A stretch of DNA of 64,000 nucleotides from positions 1 to 64,000 of the forward strand of contig JAJDAO010000003.1 of assembly GCA_029261835.1 (NCBI GenBank), given 5' to 3'. The notes under the pieces are model-generated. The model had not been told where the DNA came from. It searched no databases and saw nothing but the letters and a program-made list of their open reading frames with translations. Source of the stretch: Deltaproteobacteria bacterium (lineage in GTDB: Bacteria; Myxococcota_A; UBA9160; UBA4427). The position numbers and the translations under genes were made by a program. Of the stretch, positions 1-8,456 are shown one piece after another. Position 1 is the first letter of the stretch; each line of letters opens with the position of its first letter.

Positions 1-3
1 CTA

Positions 4-22
4 GTGTCCTGGGACAGGACAC
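4..22. repeat. Small palindrome upstream of the first gene
   Basis: GTGTCCTG and CAGGACAC form a perfect 8-bp inverted repeat around a 3-nt loop. Positions 1-20 match a second element at 27576-27600 with the pattern CTAGTGyCCTGrGACAGGAC, so this is probably one member of a small dispersed repeat cut by the window edge. It lies just before the Shine-Dalgarno sequence of the gene at 35. It could equally be an operator or a terminator of an unseen upstream gene. Confidence 0.45.
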
Positions 23-34
23 GAGGAGCATACG

Positions 35-952
35 ATGCGAATTGGAATCATGTTTGGTGCCACGCCCGGACCCGACAATCGGCTGGACGGTCTGATCGAC
101 GTCGCAAAGCGGGTGGAGGAGATGGGCTTCGACTCAGTCTGGCTGGCCCACATCTTTTCCCTCGACGCGGTGACCGCGCTTGCGCTGGTGGGGCATGAGA
201 CCCGCCGCATCGAGCTGGGGACCGCCGTTGTGCCGAGCTTCCCGCGTCACCCGACCGCTCTGGCCCAGCAGGCGCTGACAGCGGGTGTGGCCTCGGGTGG
301 CCGCTTCACGCTGGGGATCGGGCTCTCGCACCAAATCGTCATTGAGAACATGCTGGGCCTTTCGTACGCGAAACCCGCCAGACACATGAAAGAGTATGTC
401 GAGGTATTGGGACCGCTGCTGCGGGGTGAGCCGGCGAGCTATCAGGGCGAGGATTACCGCGTGAACGCGGCGCTGCAGATCGAGGGAGCGCACGAGGTGC
501 CGCTCTTGGTGGCCGCCCTCGGACCCGTCATGCTGGGCGTGGCGGGACGTCTGGCCCAGGGAACCATCACCTGGATGACGGGCCCCAAGACCCTGGCGAG
601 CCATGTCGTCCCCACGCTGCGTGAGGCGGCGAGCAAGGCGGAGCGACCCGAGCCGCGCGTGGTGGCTGGCATGCCGATCGCCATTACGGACAATGTCGAG
701 AAGGGCCGTGCGCGAACGGCAGAGCTGCTGGCGATGTATGGCATGCTCCCGTCCTACCGCGCCATGCTCGATCGCGAAGGTGTGGCGGGGCCGGCGGACT
801 TGGCGCTCATCGGCAGCGAGGCGCAGGCGGCTGCCGCGATCGACGAGCTGGCAGCCAGCGGTGTGAGCGATTTGGCGGCGGCCATCGTGCCGGTCGACGA
901 CGAGACGATGGAGCGGACGCTGGCGTTTTTGGCCTCGCGCCTCTCCGGCTGA
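35..952 (+). CDS. Luciferase-like (LLM class) F420-dependent oxidoreductase
   Basis: A 305-residue TIM-barrel protein of the bacterial luciferase-like superfamily. The N-terminal strand MRIGIMFGA, the segment GFDSVWLAHIFSLD (about 31-44) and FTLGIGLSH (91-99) match F420-dependent subfamily members, which move hydride between cofactor F420 (or FMN) and a small substrate. The substrate cannot be read from the sequence. The ATG at 35 follows a good GAGGAG site. Its downstream neighbours (CMD-family protein, acyl-CoA racemase, SDR) suggest a role in degrading a branched or cyclic acid. It is the first of three LLM proteins in the window; the others start at 4573 and 37359. Confidence 0.88.
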   Translation: MRIGIMFGATPGPDNRLDGLIDVAKRVEEMGFDSVWLAHIFSLDAVTALALVGHETRRIELGTAVVPSFPRHPTALAQQALTAGVASGGRFTLGIGLSHQIVIENMLGLSYAKPARHMKEYVEVLGPLLRGEPASYQGEDYRVNAALQIEGAHEVPLLVAALGPVMLGVAGRLAQGTITWMTGPKTLASHVVPTLREAASKAERPEPRVVAGMPIAITDNVEKGRARTAELLAMYGMLPSYRAMLDREGVAGPADLALIGSEAQAAAAIDELAASGVSDLAAAIVPVDDETMERTLAFLASRLSG

Positions 953-1010
953 AGGCTGCCGCTGACTGTGGGCGTCCGGGCGGATCGGTTGCCCGCGCGA
1001 AGGAGAAGGG

Positions 1011-1568
1011 ATGAGTATGGACGCGGGCGGGACCTCCCCGTGCATATCGCTGCCTTCGGACGACGAGCTGTCGCCCGAGATCCGGCAGACGCTCGACGCG
1101 CTGCCGCCGCTCAACGTATTTCGCATCATGGGCCGGGCGCCCGCGAGCTTCCAGCCCTTCATCGACTTCGCCTTCTCGATCCTGCTCAAGAGCGAGTTCG
1201 ACGCGCGCAAGCGCGAGATCGCAGTGCTGCGCGTGGCGCATGTGACGCGCGCCCGTTACGAGTGGGTGCAGCATGTGGTGGTTGCCCGGGGCGTCGGACT
1301 GACGCAGCCCGAGATCGATGCCATCGCGGTCGATGGGCCGGTGGTCGAGCTCGACGAGGAGGGATGCCTGCTGTGCCGCGTGGCAGACGAGATCAGCCGC
1401 GACGTGCGTCTGAGCGACGTCGCGCTGGCGGCCATCGTCGAGCGCTATGGCGAGCGCCAGGCGATGGAACTCATTCTCTGCTGCGCCTACTTCAACATGC
1501 TGAGCCGCGTGCTCGAGAGCGCGCGCGTCCCGCTGGAGCAGACACCGGTGCTCGAGAACAGCTCCTAG
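1011..1568 (+). CDS. Carboxymuconolactone decarboxylase (CMD/AhpD-like) family protein
   Basis: A 185-residue, mostly helical protein. The central block YEWVQHVVVARGVGLT matches the conserved CMD segment that normally carries an E...H signature. The AhpD peroxidase motif CxxCxxxH is absent there, although an unrelated CLLC lies further on, so the AhpD disulfide reductase reaction is not supported. Such CxxC-less CMD proteins often sit in catabolic clusters and their reaction is mostly unknown. The start is chosen at ATG 1011 after AAGGAGAAGG. The TAG stop is the first codon boundary of a dispersed palindromic repeat (1565-1585). Confidence 0.82.
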   Translation: MSMDAGGTSPCISLPSDDELSPEIRQTLDALPPLNVFRIMGRAPASFQPFIDFAFSILLKSEFDARKREIAVLRVAHVTRARYEWVQHVVVARGVGLTQPEIDAIAVDGPVVELDEEGCLLCRVADEISRDVRLSDVALAAIVERYGERQAMELILCCAYFNMLSRVLESARVPLEQTPVLENSS

Positions 1569-1585
1569 CCCGGATCGTTCATCAA
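1565..1585 (+). repeat. Half copy of the dispersed CTAGCCCGGAT palindromic element
   Basis: The sequence CTAGCCCGGATCGTTCATC matches the terminal 21 bases of the full element at 27597-27778 at about 18 of 21 positions. The TAG of its leading CTAG is the stop codon of the CMD-family gene. No matching right end was seen nearby, so this is a solo end or a decayed copy. Confidence 0.55.
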
Positions 1586-1640
1586 CAGTGCGGGTGTGGG
1601 TGCCGGTGCTGGGCAGTCCGGCTCGCCGGTGGGGGGAGAG

Positions 1641-2774
1641 ATGGGACCGCTCGAGGGCATCAGGATCATCGAGATCGCCGGCATCGGGCCCGGTCCGTTC
1701 TGCGCCATGATGCTGGCCGATATGGGGGCCGAGGTCGTGCGCGTCGAGCGCCCGGGTGGGGGAGGGCTCTGGCCGGATCCGAGCCTCGACCTGCTGAGCC
1801 GCGGCCGCCGCTGCATCGCCGTCGATCTCAAGCAGCCGACGGGAGCGCAGGCGGTGCTGCGACTGTTGGACGCAGCGGACGGGTTGCTGGAGGGCTTTCG
1901 GCCAGGTGTGATGGAAAGGCTCGGTCTCGGGCCCGACGTCTGTCTGGAGCGCAATCCGCGCCTCGTTTACGGCCGTATGACGGGCTGGGGGCAGGACGGA
2001 CCGCTGGCCCCGGCAGCGGGTCACGACATCAACTACATCGCCTTGGCCGGAGCCCTGCAGCCGATTGGCCGTCGCGGGGCGCCGCCGACCGTGCCGCTCA
2101 ATCTCGTGGGTGACTTCGGCGGCGGCGGTCTGATGCTGGCGTATGGCATGGTGTGCGCGCTGCTCGAGTGCCAGCGCTCGGGCAGCGGTCAGGTGGTGGA
2201 CGCGGCCATGGTCGACGGGGCTGCGGCGCTGATGACCGTCTTCCACGCCATCGAGCAGGCGGGCTTTGGCAGTGACGAGCGCGGCACGAACCTGCTCGAT
2301 TCAGGCGCACACTTCTACGACTGCTATGAGACGCGAGACGGCAAGTGGGTTTCAGTCGGCGCGTTCGAGCCCCAGTTCTACGCGCAGCTGCTCGACGCGC
2401 TCGGTCTCCCAGCCGACGAATTCCCCCAGATGGAGAGCGATCGCTGGCCCGTTCTGAAGAAACGAGTGGCGGCTGTATTCAAGACCCGCACTCGCGACGA
2501 GTGGTGCGAGGCGCTCGAGGGCAGCGATGTCTGCTTTGCACCTGTGCTAAGCCCTCGGGAGGCACGCGAGCACCCGCACAATCGTGCGCGGGGGACGTTC
2601 GTCGAGCTGGACGGTGTCGCGCAGCCGAGACCGGCTCCCCGCTTCAGCCGGACGACACCCAGCATCGAGCGGCCGCCGGCGCGAGTGGGTGAGCACACCG
2701 ACGAAGTGTTGGCGGAATGGGGCTTCACACAGGACGAGATCGCAGCGCTGCGAGAGAGAAAGGTGGTGAGCTGA
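1641..2774 (+). CDS. Alpha-methylacyl-CoA racemase (CaiB/BaiF family)
   Basis: A 377-residue class III CoA-transferase fold protein. [12 protein letters not shown] places His128, and [11 protein letters not shown] places Asp158. These correspond to the His/Asp pair of bacterial alpha-methylacyl-CoA racemase, so epimerisation of 2-methyl-branched acyl-CoAs is more likely than CoA transfer. In-frame GTG codons occur upstream from 1596, but the ATG at 1641 follows GGGGGGAGAG and begins with the family's typical [14 protein letters not shown]. It overlaps the next gene by one base (TGATG). Its role fits degradation of methyl-branched or isoprenoid acids. Confidence 0.88.
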   Translation: MGPLEGIRIIEIAGIGPGPFCAMMLADMGAEVVRVERPGGGGLWPDPSLDLLSRGRRCIAVDLKQPTGAQAVLRLLDAADGLLEGFRPGVMERLGLGPDVCLERNPRLVYGRMTGWGQDGPLAPAAGHDINYIALAGALQPIGRRGAPPTVPLNLVGDFGGGGLMLAYGMVCALLECQRSGSGQVVDAAMVDGAAALMTVFHAIEQAGFGSDERGTNLLDSGAHFYDCYETRDGKWVSVGAFEPQFYAQLLDALGLPADEFPQMESDRWPVLKKRVAAVFKTRTRDEWCEALEGSDVCFAPVLSPREAREHPHNRARGTFVELDGVAQPRPAPRFSRTTPSIERPPARVGEHTDEVLAEWGFTQDEIAALRERKVVS

Positions 2775-3616
2775 TGGCGGACGAGAGCGAGCTGGCACCT
2801 CTGGCGACCTTTGCGGAGGGGCTCTTTCGGGACAAGACCGTTCTGGTGACGGGCGGCGGTCGCGGCATCGGCCGCGCCACGGCGCTGGCCTTCGCGCGTC
2901 TCGGCGCGAATCTGGTGATCGCCAGCCGCAAGCCGGAGAACCTGGAGTCCGCCGCAGTCGAGATCGAGCGGCTGGGTGTCGAGTGCCTGTGCCAGACCAC
3001 CAATATTCGCGAGCCGGACGAGGTGGATGCCCTGGTGGCCGCCGCCACGGAGCGATTCGGTGAAATCGACTGTCTGGTGAACAACGCCGGCGGTCAGTTT
3101 CCCTCGCGCCCCTGGCAGATCAGCGATCGTGGCTGGCGGGCGGTGGTGGATCTCAATCTGAACGGCACCTGGAATATGTGCAGCCGGATCGGGAAACGCA
3201 TGATGGATCACGGCAGCGGTGCCATCGTCAATATCGTTCACATATTCTCATACGAACGCGGTGCGCCCGCCTTCGCCCACTCGGGTGCGGCACGGGCCGG
3301 CGTGGTGAACCTGACTCGAACACTTGCCTACTACTACGCGCGCCATGGCGTCAACATCAACGCGCTGGCGCCGGGCAGCATCGCGACCCAAGGTCTGCGC
3401 GAGGAGGAGTACGCCAAGGCGGAGATCGACGAGGTCGAGGCCGTGCAGCGGCGCGAGATCCCCGCCCATCGGCTGGGCACTGCAGACGAGGTGGCGGCCA
3501 TGACGGTCTTTCTGTGCTCACCCGCAGCTCGCTATATCAACGGCGCCTCGCTGATCGCCGATGGGGCTCAGTATCTCGCCCAGTGGACCGATCTCTGGGA
3601 TCCCGAATCGCTCTAG
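2774..3616 (+). CDS. SDR family oxidoreductase, PECR/dienoyl-CoA reductase-like
   Basis: A 280-residue short-chain dehydrogenase. The nucleotide-binding motif TGGGRGIG lies at 26-33 and NNAG at 103-106. Where classical SDRs carry catalytic YxxxK, this protein has HSGAAR at 169-174. As I recall, that replacement also occurs in peroxisomal trans-2-enoyl-CoA reductase-like SDRs. The substrate is therefore likely a fatty enoyl-CoA. ATG 2774 overlaps the stop of the racemase gene, indicating translational coupling. The gene ends the first operon; about 180 bases of less GC-rich intergenic DNA follow before the TetR gene. Confidence 0.85.
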   Translation: MADESELAPLATFAEGLFRDKTVLVTGGGRGIGRATALAFARLGANLVIASRKPENLESAAVEIERLGVECLCQTTNIREPDEVDALVAAATERFGEIDCLVNNAGGQFPSRPWQISDRGWRAVVDLNLNGTWNMCSRIGKRMMDHGSGAIVNIVHIFSYERGAPAFAHSGAARAGVVNLTRTLAYYYARHGVNINALAPGSIATQGLREEEYAKAEIDEVEAVQRREIPAHRLGTADEVAAMTVFLCSPAARYINGASLIADGAQYLAQWTDLWDPESL

Positions 3617-3764
3617 CCAGGTTTGGAAATCATCCTTACTTTCGACGGAAGATCGCTGGTCCATTTCCTGAACGGATCCAAAATCTTTCGCATATATGCA
3701 GTTAAGTATCTGTAAAATCGATGATTATTTGCTCGGCCTTGTGCTCAGGGCAGCCCGAGAGTAA

Positions 3765-3781
3765 GGTAAGTCTCACTCACC
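3765..3781 (+). promoter_or_regulatory. Candidate TetR autoregulatory operator
   Basis: GGTAAGTCTCACTCACC is a 17-bp near-perfect palindrome: 7-base arms, one mismatch and a 3-base centre. It ends 13 bases before the start codon of the TetR gene, in the AT-richer stretch 3617-3794. Spacing and size fit a TetR-family dimer site overlapping a promoter. The link to this regulator is inference from position. Confidence 0.4.
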
Positions 3782-3794
3782 AAACGAGGGCGCG

Positions 3795-4514
3795 ATGGCG
3801 CTTGATGAGGCTCACACGAGCACCCGAACACGGCGCGGCGAAGATCGACGCAGAGAGATCCTCGAGGCGGCGCGTGAGATCTTCTCCGCCAAGGGCTACG
3901 AGCGCAGCTCGATGGCGGAGATTGCCGGTCGGGTGGGCGTCGTCGAGGGGACGATCTACAAGCACTTCGCGAACAAGCGCGAGCTGCTCTTCGAGGCGAC
4001 GCGCGCCTTCTACGCGCCCGTGATCGCCAGTGCGCGTGAGCAGCTCGCCGGCGTCAGGGGCACGCGCAATCGCTTGCGCTTCGTGATCTGGCGTCAGCTC
4101 CAGAGCTTTGTCGAGGAGCCGGGCTTCTGCCGGCTCGTCATCCACGAGATCCGGCCCTACGACGACTACTACGAGTCGGTCGTGCGTGAGCTGAACCGCG
4201 AGTCGACGTCAATGGTTCTCGGCATCCTCGAAGACGGCATAGCGAGCGGAGAGATCCAGAGCGACATTCCATCCGCGACCGTACGGGATGTCATCTACGG
4301 GGGTATCGAGCACGTTGCCTGGAAGGCGCTGGCCGGCCGCGCCTCGATGGATGTCGAGCGCGTGGCGGACGAACTCACCGATCTGATCCTGTGCGGTGTT
4401 GGGTCGCGCACGACGCAGGGAGACGAGGCCCAGCAGGAGCTCGTGCGACTTCGCGCCCAGGTGGACCGATTGCAGCTATTGCTCGATGGGCTACAGGGGC
4501 TGGCGTCCGCGTGA
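3795..4514 (+). CDS. TetR/AcrR family transcriptional regulator
   Basis: A 239-residue repressor. The N-terminal helix-turn-helix runs from about residue 17 to 63 (ILEAAREIFSAKGYERSSM, then AEIAGRVGVVEGTIYKHFANK). The ligand-binding part is helical, and the C-terminus has a leucine-rich heptad-like stretch (about 215-235), perhaps a short coiled coil. It precedes an acyl-CoA degradation operon in the same direction with 58 bases to the next gene, so it probably controls that operon and itself. An acyl-CoA effector would fit family precedent (AtuR, LiuR-type control), but the ligand is unknown. Confidence 0.9.
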   Translation: MALDEAHTSTRTRRGEDRRREILEAAREIFSAKGYERSSMAEIAGRVGVVEGTIYKHFANKRELLFEATRAFYAPVIASAREQLAGVRGTRNRLRFVIWRQLQSFVEEPGFCRLVIHEIRPYDDYYESVVRELNRESTSMVLGILEDGIASGEIQSDIPSATVRDVIYGGIEHVAWKALAGRASMDVERVADELTDLILCGVGSRTTQGDEAQQELVRLRAQVDRLQLLLDGLQGLASA

Positions 4515-4572
4515 GCCGATCCGATCGATTTCTTCACGAGCGTACGGGGCGCGAGGAGGCGAGAGAGGCAGC

Positions 4573-5619
4573 ATGAGAATCGAGACGACGATACCGCTGA
4601 ACGACTGGCGCCAGGTGGCTCCCGCCGCGCGCCGAGCGGAAGAGCAGGGCTTTGATGGTGTGCTGAGTCTGGAGGTCGCGAACGACCCCTTCGCGCCGCT
4701 GGCATTCGCGGCCCTGGCCACCGAACGCGTACGCCTTGGCACCGCGATCGCCGTGTGTTTTCCCCGCAGCCCGATGGTCGTGGCGAACACCGCCTGGGAT
4801 CTGCAAACCCAGTCCGGCGGGCGCTTTACCCTGGGTCTGGGCGCACAGGTCAAGGGGCATAACGAGCGCCGCTTCGGCGTCGCGTGGAGCCCGCCGGTAC
4901 CGCGGCTGCGCGAGTACGTCGAGGCGCTGCGCGCCATCTGGCGGTGCTGGGAGAAGCGGGAGAAGCTCGAGTACGAGGGCGAGCACTACCGCTTCACGTT
5001 GATGACGCCGGAATTCTCGCCGCCGCCGACCGGTTTGCCCCGTGTCCCCGTCAGTATCGCCGCAGTGGGACCGGCGATGATTCGGATGGCGGGACGCGTC
5101 TGTGACGGGGTGCGGCTGCACGGCTTCGCGACGCGCAAGTATCTCGAGGAGGTGGCGCTTCCCCGGGTGCTGGACGGTCTCGAGCAATCGGGTCGCGCCC
5201 GCTCGAATTTCGAGATCTGGGGTGGAGGCTTCCTCATCACAGCCGAGACGGAGGAGGCGCTCCAGCAGCAGATCGAGTGGGTACGCTACCGCGTGGGCTT
5301 CTACGGCTCGACGCGCAGCTACCACCCGGTGCTCGCCGTTCACGGCTGGGAGGAGCTGGGCATGAAGCTCCACCAGATGTCGAAGCAGGGCCGCTGGAAG
5401 GAGATGGCGGCCGAGGTGCCGGACGAGGTGGTGCGCACCTTCGCCGCCATCGGCACGCACGACGAGATCGCCTCACTGGCGGAGCAACGCTTTGGCGGCC
5501 TGGTCGACAGCGTGGCGCTGGAGCTCGGGGAGAACACGCCGCCCGAGCGCGCGCGCGAGCTGATCCAGGACCTGAAACGAATTCCGAGTCAATTCGAAGC
5601 ATTCGCAGACGGCTGGTAG
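4573..5619 (+). CDS. Luciferase-like F420-dependent oxidoreductase (TIGR03617-like)
   Basis: A 348-residue LLM-class TIM-barrel enzyme. The segment RFTLGLGAQVKGHNERRF (about 84-101) resembles the F420-dependent subfamily I recall as TIGR03617. ATG 4573 is chosen because family homology starts at MRIETTIPL; upstream in-frame codons to 4396 overlap the TetR gene and look non-coding. It is the first structural gene of the 4573-13092 acyl-CoA operon. Substrate unknown. A flavin/F420 step beside an acyl-CoA dehydrogenase suggests an oxidation or reduction on the same degradation route. Confidence 0.86.
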   Translation: MRIETTIPLNDWRQVAPAARRAEEQGFDGVLSLEVANDPFAPLAFAALATERVRLGTAIAVCFPRSPMVVANTAWDLQTQSGGRFTLGLGAQVKGHNERRFGVAWSPPVPRLREYVEALRAIWRCWEKREKLEYEGEHYRFTLMTPEFSPPPTGLPRVPVSIAAVGPAMIRMAGRVCDGVRLHGFATRKYLEEVALPRVLDGLEQSGRARSNFEIWGGGFLITAETEEALQQQIEWVRYRVGFYGSTRSYHPVLAVHGWEELGMKLHQMSKQGRWKEMAAEVPDEVVRTFAAIGTHDEIASLAEQRFGGLVDSVALELGENTPPERARELIQDLKRIPSQFEAFADGW

Positions 5620-5670
5620 CCGGTATCGTCGGCCCAGGCGGGAATCAAGAGATCAAGGAGAGCAAAGACA

Positions 5671-6816
5671 ATGGTCAACGACCTCTACGCCACTCCCGAG
5701 CACGAGGCTTTCCGCGCGACGGTTCGCCGCTTCGTCGAAGAAGAGCTGCGTCCGCGCGCTCGCGAGTTCGACGAGCTCGGACACATCGACAAGTCACTCT
5801 TCAAGAAGATGGGCGACCTCGGCATGCTCGGGCTTCGCTACGACGACAAGTGGGGCGGCTCGGAGCTCGACTGGTCCTTCACAGCGGTGTTGTTCGAGGA
5901 GATCGTGCGTTGTGACAACGCCGGCATCTCGATGGGGATCAGTGTCCAGACCGACATGGCGACGCCCTCGCTGCACGAGTTCGGCAGTGATGAGCTGCGA
6001 GCGGAGTTCTTGGTGCCGGCGGTGCGGGGCGAGATGGTCGCCGCCATTGCGGTCACCGAGCCCGATGCCGGATCCGACGTGGCGGGCATCAAGACCCGAG
6101 CGGTGCGCGACGGTGACGACTGGGTAATCAACGGCAGCAAGATCTACATCACGAACGCTGCCGTGGCCGATTGGCTCTGTGTGCTGGCCGTGACGAATCC
6201 GGATGCGGGTTATGGCGGCTTCTCGCAGATCGTCGTGCCCACCGATACCCCCGGATTCCGGTATGACCTGTTGGACAAGATCGGTAACTGGGGCTCGGAT
6301 ACCGGACAGCTCTTCTTTGACGATGTTCGAGTGCCCGTGGCGTACACGATCGGCGACATTGGGCGCGGCTTTCAGCAGCAGATGATGCAGTTCCAGGACG
6401 AGCGACTCGTCGGCTGCATCAGCAGCTTGGCGGGCTCCTACCTGCTCTGGGAAGAGACCAAGAAGTACTGCGAGGAGCGCGTCCTGTTCGGCCGGCCGCT
6501 GGCGAAGATGCAGGTGACTCAGTTCAAGTTCGTCGAGATGCTGACGCAGATGACTGCGGCGCGTGAGCTGGCCCACGCCTGTGTGCGCAAACGCTGCGAG
6601 GGCGTGGACGCGACACGCGAGATCACCATGGCGAAGCTGATGTGCGGTCGGGTCTCCCGGTACGTTGCCGACGAGTGCATCCAGCTCCACGGTGGCTACG
6701 GGTACATGAAGGAGAGCGCCGCCGGCCGCGCCTTCGTCGACAGCCGGCTGATTTCGATCGGCGGCGGCTCCGACGAAACCATGATCCACTACTTGGCCAA
6801 GCAGCTCGGATTCTGA
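5671..6816 (+). CDS. Acyl-CoA dehydrogenase (isovaleryl/citronellyl-CoA type)
   Basis: A 381-residue FAD enzyme that introduces the alpha,beta double bond into acyl-CoA. TEPDAGSD at 129-136 is the FAD-domain signature. The usual C-terminal catalytic Glu (IYEGT in MCAD) is replaced by IGGGSDET. A Glu in QDERLVG (about 244) lies where isovaleryl-CoA dehydrogenase keeps its base on helix G. That placement and the following carboxylase genes favour a methyl-branched substrate such as isovaleryl- or citronellyl-CoA. An AAGGAGAG site precedes ATG 5671. Confidence 0.92.
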   Translation: MVNDLYATPEHEAFRATVRRFVEEELRPRAREFDELGHIDKSLFKKMGDLGMLGLRYDDKWGGSELDWSFTAVLFEEIVRCDNAGISMGISVQTDMATPSLHEFGSDELRAEFLVPAVRGEMVAAIAVTEPDAGSDVAGIKTRAVRDGDDWVINGSKIYITNAAVADWLCVLAVTNPDAGYGGFSQIVVPTDTPGFRYDLLDKIGNWGSDTGQLFFDDVRVPVAYTIGDIGRGFQQQMMQFQDERLVGCISSLAGSYLLWEETKKYCEERVLFGRPLAKMQVTQFKFVEMLTQMTAARELAHACVRKRCEGVDATREITMAKLMCGRVSRYVADECIQLHGGYGYMKESAAGRAFVDSRLISIGGGSDETMIHYLAKQLGF

Positions 6817-6830
6817 GAGAGGGGGTTCCG

Positions 6831-8426
6831 TTGCAGGTCCTGCCCACCCACGTCGACACCCGTTCTGAGACTTACCAGACCAATCGCGCCGCCTTCCTGG
6901 AGCAGCTCAGCTACCTGGGAGAGCAGCTGGCCATCGTCAATCAGGCCGGTGGTGAGAAGTACGTCAGCCGTCACAAGAAGCGGGGCAAGCTGATGGCGCG
7001 CGAGAGGGTCGAGCTGCTGCTCGACCGCGACTCTCCCTTCCTCGAAGTCGCGGCTCTCGCGGCATGGGGGACCGAGTTCGCGCTGGGGGCCAGCGTGATC
7101 GCGGGCGTGGGTGTCGTCTCGGGCGTCGAGTGCATGATCATTGCGAGCGAGCCCACGATCAAGGGTGGCTCGGTCAACCCGTATGGCCGAATGAAGACCT
7201 CACGGGCGATGGAGATCGCGGCCCACAATCGCCTGCCCATGATCAACTGCACCGAGTCGGGTGGCGCGGATCTCCCGTATCAATCGGACATCTTCGTGGC
7301 CGGCGGTCGCGGCTTCTACGAGATCACGCGCCGTTCGGCCGAGCGCGTTCCGACCCTCTGCCTGGTCTTCGGCTCGTGTACCGCTGGCGGCGCCTACACA
7401 CCGGGCATGTCGGACTACGTGGTGATGGTCAAGCAGCAGGCCAAGGTCTTCCTGGGCGGGCCGCCCCTGGTCAAGATGGCGATTCACGAGGACGCCAATG
7501 AAGAGGATCTCGGGGGCGCTGATATGCACAGTCGCGTCTCGGGTGTCTCGGACTACTTGGCGCAGGACGAGCTCGACGCCATTCGAATCGGACGCGAGAT
7601 CATGGCGCAGCTCAATTGGAAGAAGCAGGGCTGGAGCAAGCGCGTCGCTGCGGAAGAGCCGCTCTATGATCCCGACGAGCTCCTCGGCCTGACGAGCTTC
7701 GACGTACGTCAGCCCTTCGACGTGAAGGAGGTGATCGCCCGCATCGTCGACGGCTCGCGCTTCCACGAATTCAAACCTACTTACGGCACCACCCTGGTCA
7801 CCGGTTACGCGCACGTCCACGGCTACCCGGTCGGAATCCTGGCCAACAATGGCATCCTGTTCTCCGAATCTTCGGAGAAGGGCGCGCAGTTCATCCAGCT
7901 CTGCAACCAGACGAACACGCCGATCCTCTTCCTGCAGAATATCACCGGCTTCATGGTCGGCACTCGCTACGAGGCGGGGGGCATCATCAAGGACGGGGCC
8001 AAGCTCATCAATACGGTCTCCAATAGCGGGGTACCGCATATCACCATCATGGTGGGGGCCTCGTACGGAGCGGGGAACTACGGCATGGCGGGGCGGGCCT
8101 ACGATCCGCGCTTCCTCTTCACCTGGCCCAATCACAAGATCGCGGTGATGGGGCCGCAGCAGCTCGCTGGCGTACTGTCGATCGTGCGTCGCCAGGCAGC
8201 AGAACGCGCCGGCCAGCCTTTCGACGAGGAAGCGGACGCCAAGCTGCGCGGCGCGGTAGAGGGTCAGATCGAAAAAGAGTCATACGCTTTTTTTGCCACG
8301 GCTCGTGTGTGGGATGACGGCATCATTGATCCTCGCGACACGCGCACCGTGCTCGGCCTCACGCTCTCGGCCGCGCACTCGGGTCCGATCGCAGGGGCTT
8401 CCGGCTTCGGCGTCTTTCGCATGTAG
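6831..8426 (+). CDS. Acyl-CoA carboxylase carboxyltransferase (beta) subunit, methylcrotonyl/geranyl-CoA type
   Basis: A 531-residue carboxyltransferase that moves CO2 from carboxybiotin to an enoyl-CoA. It shows [12 protein letters not shown] and [11 protein letters not shown] in the N-half, QNITGFMVG and [11 protein letters not shown] in the C-half, and the family ending FGVFRM. These match 3-methylcrotonyl-CoA and geranyl-CoA carboxylase beta subunits better than propionyl-CoA carboxylase. The start is TTG 6831 after GAGAGGGGG; the family N-terminus begins here and no ATG fits. It is 14 bases after the dehydrogenase and 30 before its biotin-carrying partner. The exact substrate is undecided. 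Confidence 0.9.
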   Translation: MQVLPTHVDTRSETYQTNRAAFLEQLSYLGEQLAIVNQAGGEKYVSRHKKRGKLMARERVELLLDRDSPFLEVAALAAWGTEFALGASVIAGVGVVSGVECMIIASEPTIKGGSVNPYGRMKTSRAMEIAAHNRLPMINCTESGGADLPYQSDIFVAGGRGFYEITRRSAERVPTLCLVFGSCTAGGAYTPGMSDYVVMVKQQAKVFLGGPPLVKMAIHEDANEEDLGGADMHSRVSGVSDYLAQDELDAIRIGREIMAQLNWKKQGWSKRVAAEEPLYDPDELLGLTSFDVRQPFDVKEVIARIVDGSRFHEFKPTYGTTLVTGYAHVHGYPVGILANNGILFSESSEKGAQFIQLCNQTNTPILFLQNITGFMVGTRYEAGGIIKDGAKLINTVSNSGVPHITIMVGASYGAGNYGMAGRAYDPRFLFTWPNHKIAVMGPQQLAGVLSIVRRQAAERAGQPFDEEADAKLRGAVEGQIEKESYAFFATARVWDDGIIDPRDTRTVLGLTLSAAHSGPIAGASGFGVFRM

Positions 8427-8456
8427 CCGGTTGAGAATGGAGATGGGAGCGAGCTG

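Noticed and set aside
1596..1640. Longer racemase starting at GTG 1596.
   Set aside because: The added 15 residues are low-complexity and lie next to a repeat; the ATG at 1641 has a strong ribosome site and the family N-terminus.
8285..8292. A run of seven T bases inside the carboxyltransferase gene as a slippage site.
   Set aside because: The frame is intact on both sides with continuous family homology, and no alternative frame product is apparent.
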